Of a DNA stretch of 64,000 bases, positions 10,955 to 22,337 are shown piece by piece. The stretch covers positions 800,772 to 864,771 of the forward strand of contig JAKLMB010000016.1 in assembly GCA_022813625.1 (NCBI GenBank), written 5' to 3'. Numbering within the stretch: position 1 is the first letter of the stretch; each line of letters starts with the position of its first letter. Below the pieces are notes generated by a model. The model worked only from the letters and a program-made list of their open reading frames with translations, was not told where the DNA came from and did no database searches. This stretch comes from Aaosphaeria pasadenensis. Its lineage: Eukaryota; Ascomycota; Dothideomycetes; Pleosporales. Position numbers and translations under genes: made by a program.

Positions 10955-12624
10955 ATGGTATTTCTCCGCTCTGTTTCACGGCTTGCCCGTCCTGCCTCTT
11001 CTGTCCTCTCCGCGCGTGCTGGTCCACGACTCACGTCCGGAAACCAATTCCTACGACAACCCAATGCTTTCAGAACGCTAACCGCAACCGCTACTCAACA
11101 GGGCAAAGTTCTTCTCGTCCTCTACGATGTAAGTACTAATTGCAATTCCATCGTGCGATCTGTACGAGACACAGAAAGAGATTCAGACAGCTAACAATGC
11201 ATTTAGGGTGGCATCCACGCCGAGCAGGAGCCCCAGCTTCTCGGAACCACTGAGAACGAGCTTGGTATCAGGAAATGGCTCGAGGACCAAGGCCACGAGC
11301 TCGTAACCACCTCCGACAAGGAGGGTGAGGGCTCTGAGTTCGACAAGCACCTTGTTGATGCAGAGGTCATCATCACCACCCCGTAAGTACTTTTTGTTAT
11401 GTACGAGTACCCTAAGCCTAATTACGAGTCCCGGCGCGTCGGAGCTACCCCGCACTACTAAGGAAGCGAGCCCCGCAGTCCCCTTGCTTCCAGAGCTCTC
11501 CCCATTTGAACATTCCAGATCACTTTGTTATTGTCATTATTAAAGCGTCCGACCGCACATCAGCCGGTCTGGCATGGTCGCAGATCAATGGATGAACGAA
11601 TGCAAGCTTACATGATGGTCAACCAGATTCCACCCTGGATACCTCACCGCCGAGCGCCTTGCTAAGGCCAAGAACCTCAAGATCGCCGTTACTGCTGGTA
11701 TCGGTTCCGATCACGTCGACCTCAACGCTGCCAACAAGACCAATGGCGGTATCACCGTTGCCGAAGTCACTGGATCCAACGTCGTCTCCGTCGCTGAGCA
11801 CGTCGTCATGACCATCCTCACCCTCGTCCGCAACTTCGTCCCCGCCCACGAGCAGATCGAGCGCGGAGACTGGAACGTCGCTGAGGTCGCCAAGAACGAG
11901 TACGACTTGGAGAACAAGGTCGTCGGTACCGTCGCTGTTGGCCGCATTGGTGAGCGTGTGCTCCGCCGTCTCAAGCCCTTCGACTGCAAGGAGCTTCTGT
12001 ACTTCGACTACCAGCCTTTGAGCCCCGAGGTTGAGAAGGAGATTGGCTGCCGCAGGGTCGACACCCTCGAGGAGCTTTTGGCACAGTGCGATGTTGTCAC
12101 CATCAACTGCCCACTCCACGAGAAGACTCGCGGTCTCTTCAACAAGGACCTCATCGCCAAGATGAAGAAGGGTATGTTACTTTCCGAATGACCGAGCAAT
12201 GGCGCATGACTGACATATACATCTAGGCTCATGGCTCATCAACACTGCCCGTGGTGCTATCGTTGTCAAGGAGGACGTCGCTGATGCCCTCAAGAGCGGC
12301 CACCTCCGTGGATACGGTGGTGATGTCTGGTTCCCCCAGCCTGCTCCCAAGGACCACCCGCTCCGCACTGCTAAGAACCCCTGGGGTGGAGGCAACGCCA
12401 TGGTTCCCCACATGTCTGGTACCTCCATCGATGCTCAAAAGGTAAGAACTCTACATGTGCCTTGATATCGAATCTAAACTAACACCCCAAAGCGATACGC
12501 TGCCGGCACCAAGGCCATCCTCGACTCCTACTTCTCTGGCCGCCACGACTACAGGCCCGAGGATCTCATCGTCCACAACGGAGACTACGCCACCAAGGCC
12601 TATGGCCAGCGTGAGAAGAAATGA
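10955..12624 (+). CDS. FDH1: NAD-dependent formate dehydrogenase (413 aa, five exons)
   Basis: FDH oxidises formate to CO2 with NAD+, disposing of formate from C1 metabolism. Exons are 10955-11128, 11207-11382, 11627-12171, 12227-12441 and 12493-12624; all junctions keep phase. The D-2-hydroxyacid dehydrogenase fold is clear. The substrate lobe has AEVIITTPFHPGYL. The NAD-binding motif is GTVAVGRIGERVLRRL, which has Val before the second Gly. Also present are NCPLHEKTRGLFN, the NTARGAIV motif and the C-terminal catalytic-His segment NAMVPHMSGTSID. The protein ends YGQREKK, as fungal FDHs do. About 50 N-terminal residues are rich in Arg, Ser and Ala with few acids (MVFLRSVSRLARPASSVLSA), suggesting a mitochondrial presequence. 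Intron 2 (244 bp) is unusually long for this locus. It converges on the small membrane-protein gene. Confidence 0.95.
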
Positions 12625-12640
12625 GCGATTTTCGAGTTTA

Positions 12641-12646
12641 AATAAA
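12641..12646 (+). terminator. Polyadenylation-type signal after FDH
   Basis: An AATAAA hexamer lies 16 bp after the FDH stop, and a second AATAAA-like motif lies near 12700. These are plausible 3'-end formation signals in the short convergent interval before the next gene. Confidence 0.4.
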
Positions 12647-12910
12647 ATAATGCTCTGTTCTTTGGCGCACTGGGTGCATCCAATTTCTGTATGAACAATA
12701 ATGAATAAAGTAGAATTACGCCTTTACATGCAAGTCCCACTGTGATGAAAAAGCGCCGCGTTGCTTGCGAACTTCCTAAATGCGATGAAGTGACGACGGT
12801 GATGGGTATCGAAAAGAAGCACAGAAATCATCTCTGGCAGGGATATTTCAAACAACAGTTCACTGCCCGCAACAATACGGCTCAGTTATGAATGCAGTCG
12901 CCTCACATAG

Positions 12911-13372
12911 TTATCTTGACCTCGACAGCGACCGCCTCCTCTCATCCTCATGCTCATCGTCGCTATCGTCCTTGAACCCCTGTTCCAACTCCCTACTCAG
13001 CCTCCTATCCTCCTCCCCCATCATACTCCTCCTCTGCTCCAGCGCCTCCCTTCTCCTCTCATCAATCGGATCGAACCCGACCATCCCCTCCCCCTCCTCA
13101 TCATCAAACAACTCGTCCTCCGGGTTCTCCCCCACCCCACCACTCCCATCCACCAGCCTCCGCTGCCTCCACCTCGCCGCCCACCCCGTCGGCACGAACA
13201 GGTTGTACACGGCGTCCGAGACCCGCGTCCGCCACGACGCCGTCGTGTCCGCGACGTCGGACGTCACGGGGAGGTACTGGCTGTAGCGGCTGCGGTGCCG
13301 CCGCACGAAGGGCACGATGACCCACGCGACGAGGACGTAGAGTATCGCGGCTGTGAAGAGGGGGACGAACAT
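12911..13372 (-). CDS. Small single-pass membrane protein of unknown function (153 aa)
   Basis: The N-terminus has one strongly hydrophobic segment (residues about 4-23, FTAAILYVLVAWVIVPFV) followed at once by basic RRHRSR, giving a signal-anchor topology with a cytoplasmic tail. The tail has a tryptophan/aromatic block (YNLFVPTGWAARWRQRRL), an acidic patch (ENPEDELFDDEEGEG) and a charged helical C-terminus ending in Arg/Ser repeats. The ordered segments suggest a genuine conserved fungal protein, but I recognise no family. It converges on FDH (287 bp between stops). Its start is the first ATG after the promoter region it shares with the divergent formin. Confidence 0.65.
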   Translation of the reverse strand: MFVPLFTAAILYVLVAWVIVPFVRRHRSRYSQYLPVTSDVADTTASWRTRVSDAVYNLFVPTGWAARWRQRRLVDGSGGVGENPEDELFDDEEGEGMVGFDPIDERRREALEQRRSMMGEEDRRLSRELEQGFKDDSDDEHEDERRRSLSRSR

Positions 13373-15291
13373 CGTCTATATGCGTCGTCGTTGTCAGTAA
13401 GTAGTCGGGGTGCGGCGTGGTGGATTCTCCCATCCCGCCCGAGAAGACGAGACCCAGGGCGCTGGGAATGGGAATGGAATGCGAGCGACACCAAATCAGA
13501 GGAAAGAAACTAGTTATCGACTCCAAAGGTCGAGTAGAGTCTTCCCTCCTCCGCGGGCGTGGGAGGTGCACGTGTGTGTGTATGGAACGGAGAGATGCAT
13601 ACCTTTAAGAAATGAGTGAATCCCGCCATGTCTTTGTGTTCCGCCGTTTATTTATTGTTGATGCTTTTTTGTTGCGTAAGAATGAGCGTAGTGGTGTCTT
13701 TTGCGTCTGGACCGCTGGCGAGTCTCGTGGGCGAGTTGATGGTTCTTGGTTGAGAGGATAGGTTGCGTTGGTTGAGGGTGGTGCTGACGCCAGGAACGCG
13801 CACGCACGCCGTTGCGCACCCGCTGCTGAGTACACGGTAGTCTAGCTGGAGGATCGGGGGATGTGAGAGCGAGCGTGGGAAGGCGTTGGTTCGACGCCAG
13901 CTGAGTCGGAGGTGGGTGTGTCGCGGGTTGATGATGATGGATGAGGGAGGGTTTGGAGGCTGAAAGTAAGACGACGAGGTGTGGTGAGGTCCGAACAAAG
14001 CTCGTGGCAAGTGGTTTAGGTACGAGAAGATGGGTATCGCAGGCACAGCAAAAGCCAGCGCATCTGCTAACGTTATTGGAAACCGATCGTACTACGAACG
14101 GCCAGTTTTACGGCCTCTACTGTGGCTAACTGCTGCCAACGGGTACGGCGTGCGCTCTGCAAACCTGGAGTACGAGAAGGGGACGGGGATTAACGACTTG
14201 ACACGAGACGGTCGGCGATCCAAGCACTCCTGCATCTGGATGGATGGGTATCGCAGCGCAGGTCTTCACCGTGTTGTAGTCTAGACATATCATCAATTCA
14301 CAGTGATTGATTCAGTTAACTGATTGGTAGTTGGTCTTCCTATTTCTGGTATGTACGCAGGTAACCAGCGAGTAGATGATCAGCGGCCTGTCTCTTCCGT
14401 AGGTATCTAGTAGATTTGCGTGATCTTTCAGCTGTCTTGAGTCTTGAAGCTTAGTTGCCTTACTTGTTTAGTCGTGGTCGGTCTGAGTTTGGTTTCAGGA
14501 GAAGTCTCATTCCCAATCCGGCAACTCTTATGATACATAGAACTTACGAGATGCAAAGTATTTGTGTAGGCAGTAGGGGACAAGGTATACCTAAGAATAA
14601 GATGGATGACAGGAAGGCAAACTTGAAATTCAAATGTTCCACTAAGCTACGAAACACTCTTGACCCACGTATAGTATTGTGTCTCTTCTCCATCTCCATC
14701 TCGTCTCTTTTTAATTTTGTGCTGGCTTATCTTGACTTTGTAGGGGTCTTGTGCCCATCCCTCTACCACAACAACTCCTACCACGATTACAAGTATCAAT
14801 TTCAAGTTTTCTGTTGTTTGTACTTTTCGAAATTCTGATCCCAATAAACGTACAATTTTATTAATTTCTTCCTAATTCAAACACTACCCTGTTTGCGCGT
14901 GTGCACACTCATAGGTCGGAGACTCGACTGAGCGCAACCGCCGCTGGCCTGGTCTGGCTCGTCGGCAACACCCCGACCGCACCTGCGACCCGCCTACGAC
15001 CTCCACCAACTCCTTGCGAACCATCATTTTCCCTTCCCCTCATCCCACCGCCCTCGTCTTCGCAGAGGTGACCGATTGTGTTTCACCCTGCCTTGGACCG
15101 CTGGGCCGCCTCTCTGCCCACTCTGGCGCGCCGAAAAAGGCTGCTTCCTAATACCCCTCGCCCCTCTCGTACTCGTCGTTAGTGAGAGGAAGCCCAATAT
15201 CGGCTGGGCATTATACCCCCTCAGAAGACACCTCTCGTCGCGGCGACGACCAGCCAGGACGAACGCTTAACGCATAATACCACGGGAGACG
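13373..15291. other. Divergent promoter/leader region before the formin
   Basis: This stretch of about 1.9 kb separates the small membrane-protein gene (-) from the formin (+). From about 14,880 onward it is rich in CCTC/CACC pyrimidine tracts, which fits a long 5' leader for the formin mRNA. Minus-strand frames at 13605-14046 are low-complexity and unsupported. I see no RNA gene. Confidence 0.45.
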
Positions 15292-18200
15292 ATGCCTTCA
15301 AGCACGTCACAGGATGGCAAGGGGAGACAATCATCCGCCGGCAAGTTCTTTGGACGCAGGCTCCACAAGGACAAAGCCAACCCCAATGATTCTTTCCTGG
15401 CACCGGCCACGCAGAGTCCACCGGGCAGCGCTGCTGGCTCACAATCCTCTCGTCACTCCCACAGACACTCCAGCTCGGTGGCCTCGATAGACCGACCTAC
15501 CTCGATCGCCGTGGACCCAGGCCTAGCAATGCATGCTGGCATCATGTCCTCGATGGGCTCATACGATCCTACTCCGCAGAGGCACACCGAAGACTCCTCC
15601 CGACATGGCGAACCGCTGCCGCACCACCTGAATAAGGGCGGAGGAGACTTTCACCAATATCCCGTCTTCAACCCATCCGCCCCGCCGCCTTCCAACGGCT
15701 CTGCTCCTCGCCCCCCTCCTCACGCAGGGGGTACTACAATCGCGTCTAGCCAGCCCGGCGACCGAGGCGTGTCGATGCAGCAATGGGGCCAGGGACGCGG
15801 CAGCAACGGGAATGCTAATACTAATAATTTCACATACGCAGGCACCGACTCGTCCGCGAACACGCGCACGTCGTCCGACCAAGCCAGCATCTACTCCAAC
15901 GACTCCAAATCCCGCCACTCGAACATATACTATCCTAATAACGCATCGCAATCTACTTTCTCTTCAATCGGTCTGGACGCAGGGAGCCTCCTCCCCACCG
16001 CAATCGCGACCCCCCGCGATTCCCACCGCAATCTGCTACATTCGAGCCCCTCCCAGGGAGTATTTGGACAAAACACGTTCAGCATTCAAAGGCCGCCGGA
16101 CCATGTAGTGGAGCAGGAATTCATGAACTTGATGGTCAAGAGAGGGTGGAAGAGTTTACCGGAACAGGCAAGGCGACAGATGGAGGCTTACAAGATCGAC
16201 AAGAAGTGGACGTTGGTATACCAGGACAAGTTGGCTGAATATAAACATGAAGAGAAGAAGAGGCAAATGAATCGCAATACGTATTTCCCCGGAAATCCGG
16301 ACATCTTGGCTAGAGCTGAGGAGGAAGGATCGCCTGAATGGTATGTCAAGAAGGTTATGGATAACTCCATCACCGTCAAGCAGATGTCGAGTTTGGAAAT
16401 CAGTCTAAGGACGCAACCTATTGCCTGGGTCAGAGGTTTCATCGACGCACAGGGCCAGATCGCGCTCACCAATGTACTTGCCAAAATCAATCGAAGGAAA
16501 GGACAGGGCCCGTCTCCAGTACCCAGCACACTCCAACAGAAGGCCGAGAATGATGTCGAGCGCGAGTACGAAATCATCAAGTGCTTGAAGGCTTTGATGA
16601 ACAACAAATACGGAGCCGACAATGCCCTTGCACATCCCAACATTATCCAGGCACTTTGCGGATCGTTAACCTCGTCTCGATTAAATACAAGAAAATTGGC
16701 TTCGGATGTCCTTACCTTCCTTTGCCATTGGGGAGAAGGTCAGGGTCATGAGAAGGTGCTTCAATCACTCGACAATCTCAAGTCGCAATATGGAGAAAAC
16801 GGACGGTTCGATGCATGGATGCGTGTGGTCGAAGTCACAATTGATGGTCGAGGAAAATTAGGTTCTATGGTCGGTGCCTCGGACGAAGTGCGAAGTGGAG
16901 GTATCGGTATCGAGAACTTGCTCATGGAATATGCTATTGCGACCCTTTTCTTGATCAATATGATTGTGGATGCACCGGAACGGGATATTCAGCTTCGTGT
17001 CCACATCAGGGCACAGTTCACAGCATGTGGTATCAAGCGCGTCTTCTCGAAGATGGAAGGCTTCCAGTACGAGGTCATCGACAAGCAGATCGAACATTAC
17101 CGAGCCAATGAAGCCATTGACTATGAGGACATCCTTGAGCGCGAGAACAGCTCCATGGCCGATAGTATCGAGGGAGAAGCCAAGGACCTTAACGACCCTT
17201 CACAGATCGCGGATGCCATTATGCAGAAGATTGGAGGCAGCCGGAGTCAGGACTACTTCCTTTCAGCCATGCAACATTTGCTTCTCATTCGTGATACGGA
17301 TGGGGAAGATCGTCTCAAGATGTTCCAATTGGTCGACTCCATGCTGAGTTACGTCGCAATGGACCGTCGACTACCTGATATGGATCTGAAGCAAAGTTTG
17401 AATTTCACCGTCCAGTCATTACTCGACAAGCTGTACACCGACTCCGAGGCCAGGCAGGTCCGAGACGAGGCCATCGAGGCAAGACAGATTGCCGATTCGG
17501 CCATTGCAGAACGCGATGAGATGAAGGCTCAGCTTGAACTTGGTGCAGATGGCATGGTTCAGAAACTTCAGAAGCAGTTGGAGGAGCAAGCGCGAATCAT
17601 CGAACTCCGTGGGCGCCAGGTTGAACAAATGAAGGCGGAATTGGCAGAGGCGCAACGGATACGAGCCCAAGAGTTACAGCGCAACGAGTTGGAGACTCGG
17701 GAGTTGTATCTCATGCTTAGGGACGCCCAGGACGTGGCAGCTTCCGCAGCGAAGAAGTCAGGCAAGGAGGGCTTGGGAGCCACGGACCCTACCCAGATGC
17801 AGGGTATTATGGATCGCGAGCGCCTGATGAACAGACTCGAAATCCAGCTGCAGAGAGCCCGGACGCAAGCGACACTCGAGGGCAAGGCTTTCCAGCAGGT
17901 CGTGCCCAGCGAGAAACTCCGAGAATTAAGAGAAAGAATGGAAGGCGCTCCAGGAGAAGCCACCGAACAAGACTTTGGAGGACTCAACCCCAGCTACCTT
18001 GGTTCAGCGAGGGCGAAGAGTGGTGTACCACGTAGGAAGCCTGTTGCAAGGAACGATGATGACGAAGATGAAACCATGTTGGAAGATAACGAGGACGACG
18101 ATGACATTATCATCGAGAAGCCCAGGCTGGTACAGATGCACAAGCCTAAGCTCAGTGCCAACCAGGCTACAGGTCTCCTTGGTGAGATCGCAGCCAAAGT

Positions 18201-20572
18201 CAAGAAAATCGATGCCGACGATGAAGTTACTGGTGGAGATGCAACTGCAGACGCAACTGGACCAGCTTCATCAGATGGTCCAAAGGCTGCAGCAGCCATT
18301 CCACCACCTCCTCCTCCGCCACCAGGGAAGCTTGGATTCTCCAACAGCATCCCTCCACCCCCACCAATGCCCGGTGCAAAGGGTGTTCCCCCTCCACCAC
18401 CACCTCCACCTCCAGGTCAGCTCGGATTTCCAGGTAAGATTCCTCCCCCACCGCCTATGCCAGGGCAAACAGATGGCTCAGCGCCTCCTCCCCCTCCCCC
18501 TCCACCTCCACCCCCTATGCCAGGAGCCAAAAGGCCAGGTTTTCTGCCGAAGAACAGCTTCACCTCGGCCCCAACCATCAATCTGCCAGGTGTGCGACCT
18601 AAGAAGAAGCTCAAAGCCTTGCATTGGGAGAAGGTGGACGCTCCCCATTCGACAGTATGGGCATCGCATGCACCTACTTCAGAAGAGAAGGAGGAGAAAT
18701 ATCGAGAACTCTCGAACAAGGGCGTCTTGGAAGAAGTTGAGAAGCTCTTCCTTGCAAAGGAGATCAAGGCGATTGGCAAGAAGGGTGGCAAGAAGGACGA
18801 CAAGAAGCAGATCATCTCCCGCGACCTCATGCACAACTTCCAGATCAGCATGGCCAAGTTCTCTACGTACTCAGCGGATGAACTTGTAACCATGATCATC
18901 CACTGCGACAAGAAGATCCTGGATGACCCTGTCGTGATGGAGTTCCTACAGAAGAATGACTTCTGTGATATCCCGGACAACACGTCCAAGCTCATGGCTC
19001 CATATTCGAAAGACTGGACAGGTGCCAATGCCGCCGAAAGCAAGCGCGAGCAAAACCCCGAGGAACTTACCAGGGAAGATCAGATCTACCTTCTGACTGC
19101 CTACGAGCTCCATCATTATTGGAAGAGCAGAATGAGGGCTTTGGCACTCACACGAACGTATGAGACGGAGTATGACGAGATTTCGGCGAAGCTTCTCGAG
19201 GTCTCGCGAGTGGCCGACAGTCTGAGAAGCTCGTCCAGTTTGATCAGTGTGCTTGGCTTGATCCTTGATATCGGTAATTTCATGAACGACGCCAACAAGC
19301 AAGCCAATGGCTTCAAGCTCTCCACCCTTTCTAGACTTGGAATGTTGAAGGATGACAAGAATGAGTCTACCTTTGCAGATCTCGTTGAACGCATTGTCCG
19401 AAATCAATACCCAGGATGGGAGACATTCACCGATGAAATTGGCGGCGTCATTGCAGCCAAGAAGATCAACGTCGAACAGCTCATCGGTGACGCCAAGAAG
19501 TACATCGACAATATCAAGAACGTTCAGATGTCGCTCGACGCCGGTAATTTGTCGGATCCCAGCAAGTTCCATCCCGAAGACAAGGTTGCCATCGTCGTGC
19601 AGCGTAACATGAAGGAGGCGAGACGTAAGGCGGAGCAATTGCAAGTGTTCCTCGAGGATATGCAGAAGTCATATGATGATATCATGGCTTTCTACGGAGA
19701 AGATCCACAGGACGACAGTGCCAGGCGCGATTTCTTCGCGAAGCTGGCTCAATTTGTCCTCGAGTGGAAGGTACGTTTCCTTTATACGCAGAAGTTGCTC
19801 TGCTGTATTACTGACACACATTTAGAAATCCAAGGAGAAGAACATCCAGATGGAGGAGACACATCGCCGCAACGAAGCCTCGATGCGCCGCAAAGCAGGG
19901 GCAAGTCCTTTGTCTGTTGGGCTTGCTGTAGACTCAGATGCGCCCAAATCCCCGGCTTCAACGGGTGCCATGGACGACCTGCTGCAGAAACTACGTGCTG
20001 CAAAGCCAGAAGCGCGAGACCAACGCGATCGTCGACGACGTGCTCGCCTAAAGGACCGCCATCAAGTTCGCGTCGCGTCCGGGCAACAGATCCCCGAGCT
20101 CGAAGTCAACATGGACAACGAAGAGGGCGCCAGCAATGACCCTACCAAGGGCATGTTAAGTCCACAATCGGAGACAGCAGAGAGCGACATGTCGAATTCA
20201 GTGACCAGCCCTACAGAGGCACCCGATGTGGCCGACCGTGCAGCGGCTATGCTCGAAGGCTTGCAGGGTGGGCTGAACAAGGATGGATCGTTGTCTGTAC
20301 GACGCAGACGAGAATCCGCAGATTCCGAGAGGGAAAGGAGAAGACGACGCCGACAGCAAGCAACCAGTCAGCGCACAGAGGACGGAAGCATCACAAGCCC
20401 AGGCACCATTCCCGAGGAAGGCGAAGAAGGGTCGAAACGAACAAGCATCGCCTCCGACGGCAACGATGGCGCCACCACGGCAGGTGAGGGCGCCCCAGCT
20501 ACCATCGTCAGCCCCCCGAGTCCAGAGCGTAAGCCCGCAGAAGAGGATCTGCCGACGCCGCCACCTGAATAG
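15292..20572 (+). CDS. BNI1: Formin, SepA/Bni1 type (1741 aa, two exons)
   Basis: Formins nucleate and elongate unbranched actin filaments; the SepA/Bni1 type works in polarised growth and septation at hyphal tips. Exon 1 is 15292-19770 and exon 2 is 19826-20572, with a 55-bp intron in phase 0. Domain order: a Ser-rich disordered head (1-260); a GTPase-binding/FH3 region from about 267 (EQEFMNLMVKRGWKSLPEQA); a coiled coil at about 724-808; an FH1 region with at least four polyproline runs (about 1003-1083); and an FH2 domain from about 1100 (LKALHWEKVD), including LGLILDIGNFMNDANKQANG. Near 1542 lies a DAD-like autoinhibitory motif (MDDLLQKL followed by a basic RDRRRRARLK patch). It thus looks like a complete, Rho-regulated, autoinhibited formin of normal length. 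The acidic, Ser/Pro-rich tail after DAD is typical of Pezizomycotina. Confidence 0.96.
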
Positions 20573-21685
20573 CGGCCGGGAAACGCCTAGGCCCTGGCCC
20601 CCTAAGTCACGAATCGAAAGCGAATTGCTTCTTGCTGTACTGCTGTACCCTTACATCAGGTCATGCACAACGAATGCCACTCGTCAGGCGGCGGCGAGCG
20701 CGGCGAATCTAGTCACACGCACCCGAACCTACACCCTTCACCTCACAACACTCGTCCGCACTCACTCGCATCGAGTCGACTTTTCCTTCCAGGGAATTCA
20801 TTGCACCTCTCCACTACTCGTAAATTTCCTCGGACCTATTGGGTCGTCTTTTTTGTGTTTTTCTTAGGCATGCATGCATGGGAAAGCGATGTTTCTGTCC
20901 GCATCTTCATCAAAGGGTTTTCTGTCTGGCTGTTTGCCTTTTTTCCAGTCAAAGTCGAGTTGCTGCTGCTGCTGCTGCATTAGAAAGGGGTGGTGGGTTG
21001 GTCGGGGTGGACGTTGGGTAAAGACGGGAACGGACTGGACTGGACTGGACTGGACTGATCAAACACACCACAACACACATAACGTCTTTTTCCGCCGCGT
21101 GTTCGTTTGAAAGCACAGAGATAGCATATATGGGAGCGATGGGCTTCCTTAGTTTTTTGTTCTATAATACCACAACCCCTTACTTTTCTCCTCTTACCTT
21201 GGAGTTGCCAGTCGTATATGCTGTGGTGTGTGTTGTTGTAAAGTGTCCGTGATGCTGTCAGTACATGCGGAAGGACGTGTAGCACGGGGCTTCAAAGATG
21301 GAAGCACAGTGTGTATGATGAAATTCCATATTGTAATACAAAGGTCGAAGTACGACGAAAGAGAAAGTACGAGGAATCGTTTGAATGAAAAGAGTGACTC
21401 CGCCACCACCACCAGATGCTCTGCTTAATAACTGATATATACTTAGACCTCACCAGCTGCATCTATCTCTATCACCTGCCTGTCATTGTATATGTATGCT
21501 GCTTCCCCCTGCCCTTGTTGTGTTGTAGCGAACGACGCTCACTCACTCACTAGTATGTATGGTATAGTAAAAGTCCGACGTCCGATAACACCGCCGTGAA
21601 CATCAGAGGAAAACACCGGCACCGAAAAGACTCGACGAACGATTGAACGATAAAGGACCGTTTCCACGAAAAGAGAGAGAACAGT
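20573..21685. other. 3' flank between convergent formin and secreted-protein genes
   Basis: No gene is supported. The stretch contains a TGC-type run near 20962 and a GGACT tandem, plus AT-rich positions that could serve as 3'-end signals for the two convergent genes. Confidence 0.45.
21042..21066. repeat. GGACT pentanucleotide tandem repeat (5 units)
   Basis: Five perfect copies of GGACT lie in the 3' flank of the formin gene. It is a short microsatellite with no evident function. Confidence 0.8.
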
Positions 21686-22337
21686 CTACTCGCATTCCCC
21701 GTCAACGAATGTCTGCATCACTGTTAGTTCACGTTCCTTCCTCTTACAGCAGTGACGTCTGTGAAATTTGAAAAGTCAGACGAGAGAGAGAGTACTTACG
21801 ACGCTGAACTCCTTGGCGGGAATCTTCTCGACGGCCTCGCCGCACGCGTAAGACAGGAAGCGGCCGTGAGTTTTGCCGTTCCTGCCGTCTGGGATCCTGG
21901 ACTCGACGTCTGTGACGTTCTGATGGCCCTCGAACTTGACCGCGAAGCCTGTGCAGCCGGCGCCCTCGTACAGGGCGCAGGTGGTTGGCTTGCAGACTTG
22001 GACGGAGGAGACTTGGACGCCGCTGTGTGGTGGTTTTATGCGTTAGTGAGTGATTGAAAGAGGGGAATAGGGATGGGGAATAGGGATGGGTAATAGGGAA
22101 GGGGGGTTGAACTTACCCTCGAGATACGGGCTCAAGGCTGATGCAAGCGGGCTCTTCCCTCTTGGACTCCATGAGGAGGGTAGACCGGCCGGTGTAGCCC
22201 TTGCCAGTGAAGACGACGCCGACGTCGCGGTGGTCGGGCGTGTCGACCATGCCCTTGTGGCGGCTCTCGATCAAGGGGGCGGCTACAGCCATGCCCGCAA
22301 GGAAGATGGCGGTGATGGAGAAGGATGGGAAGTGCAT
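21686..22337 (-). CDS. Small secreted cysteine-rich protein (156 aa, three exons)
   Basis: Exons are 22337-22117, 22022-21800 and 21712-21686, with introns of 94 and 87 bp; all junctions keep phase. The last exon encodes only TFVDGECE plus the stop, so an intron-blind reading would miss it. The first 20 residues form a signal peptide (MHFPSFSITAIFLAGMAVAA). The mature protein has six cysteines, in EPACISLEP, VQVCKPTTCALYEGAGCTGF, SYACGEA and DGECE, consistent with three disulfides. A Lys/Arg-rich segment (SRHKGMVDTPDH) after the signal peptide may be a pro-region. I recognise no family. It could be a secreted effector-type or antimicrobial-like protein, but nothing in the sequence decides this. 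Confidence 0.8.

Noticed and set aside
11619..12119. 166-codon antisense frame in the formate dehydrogenase gene
   Set aside because: It is an antisense shadow of a GC-rich exon. The plus strand encodes a well-recognised enzyme.
18227..19043. Long minus-strand frames across the formin FH1/FH2 region
   Set aside because: They are antisense shadows of the polyproline-coding sequence (Gly- and Trp-rich).
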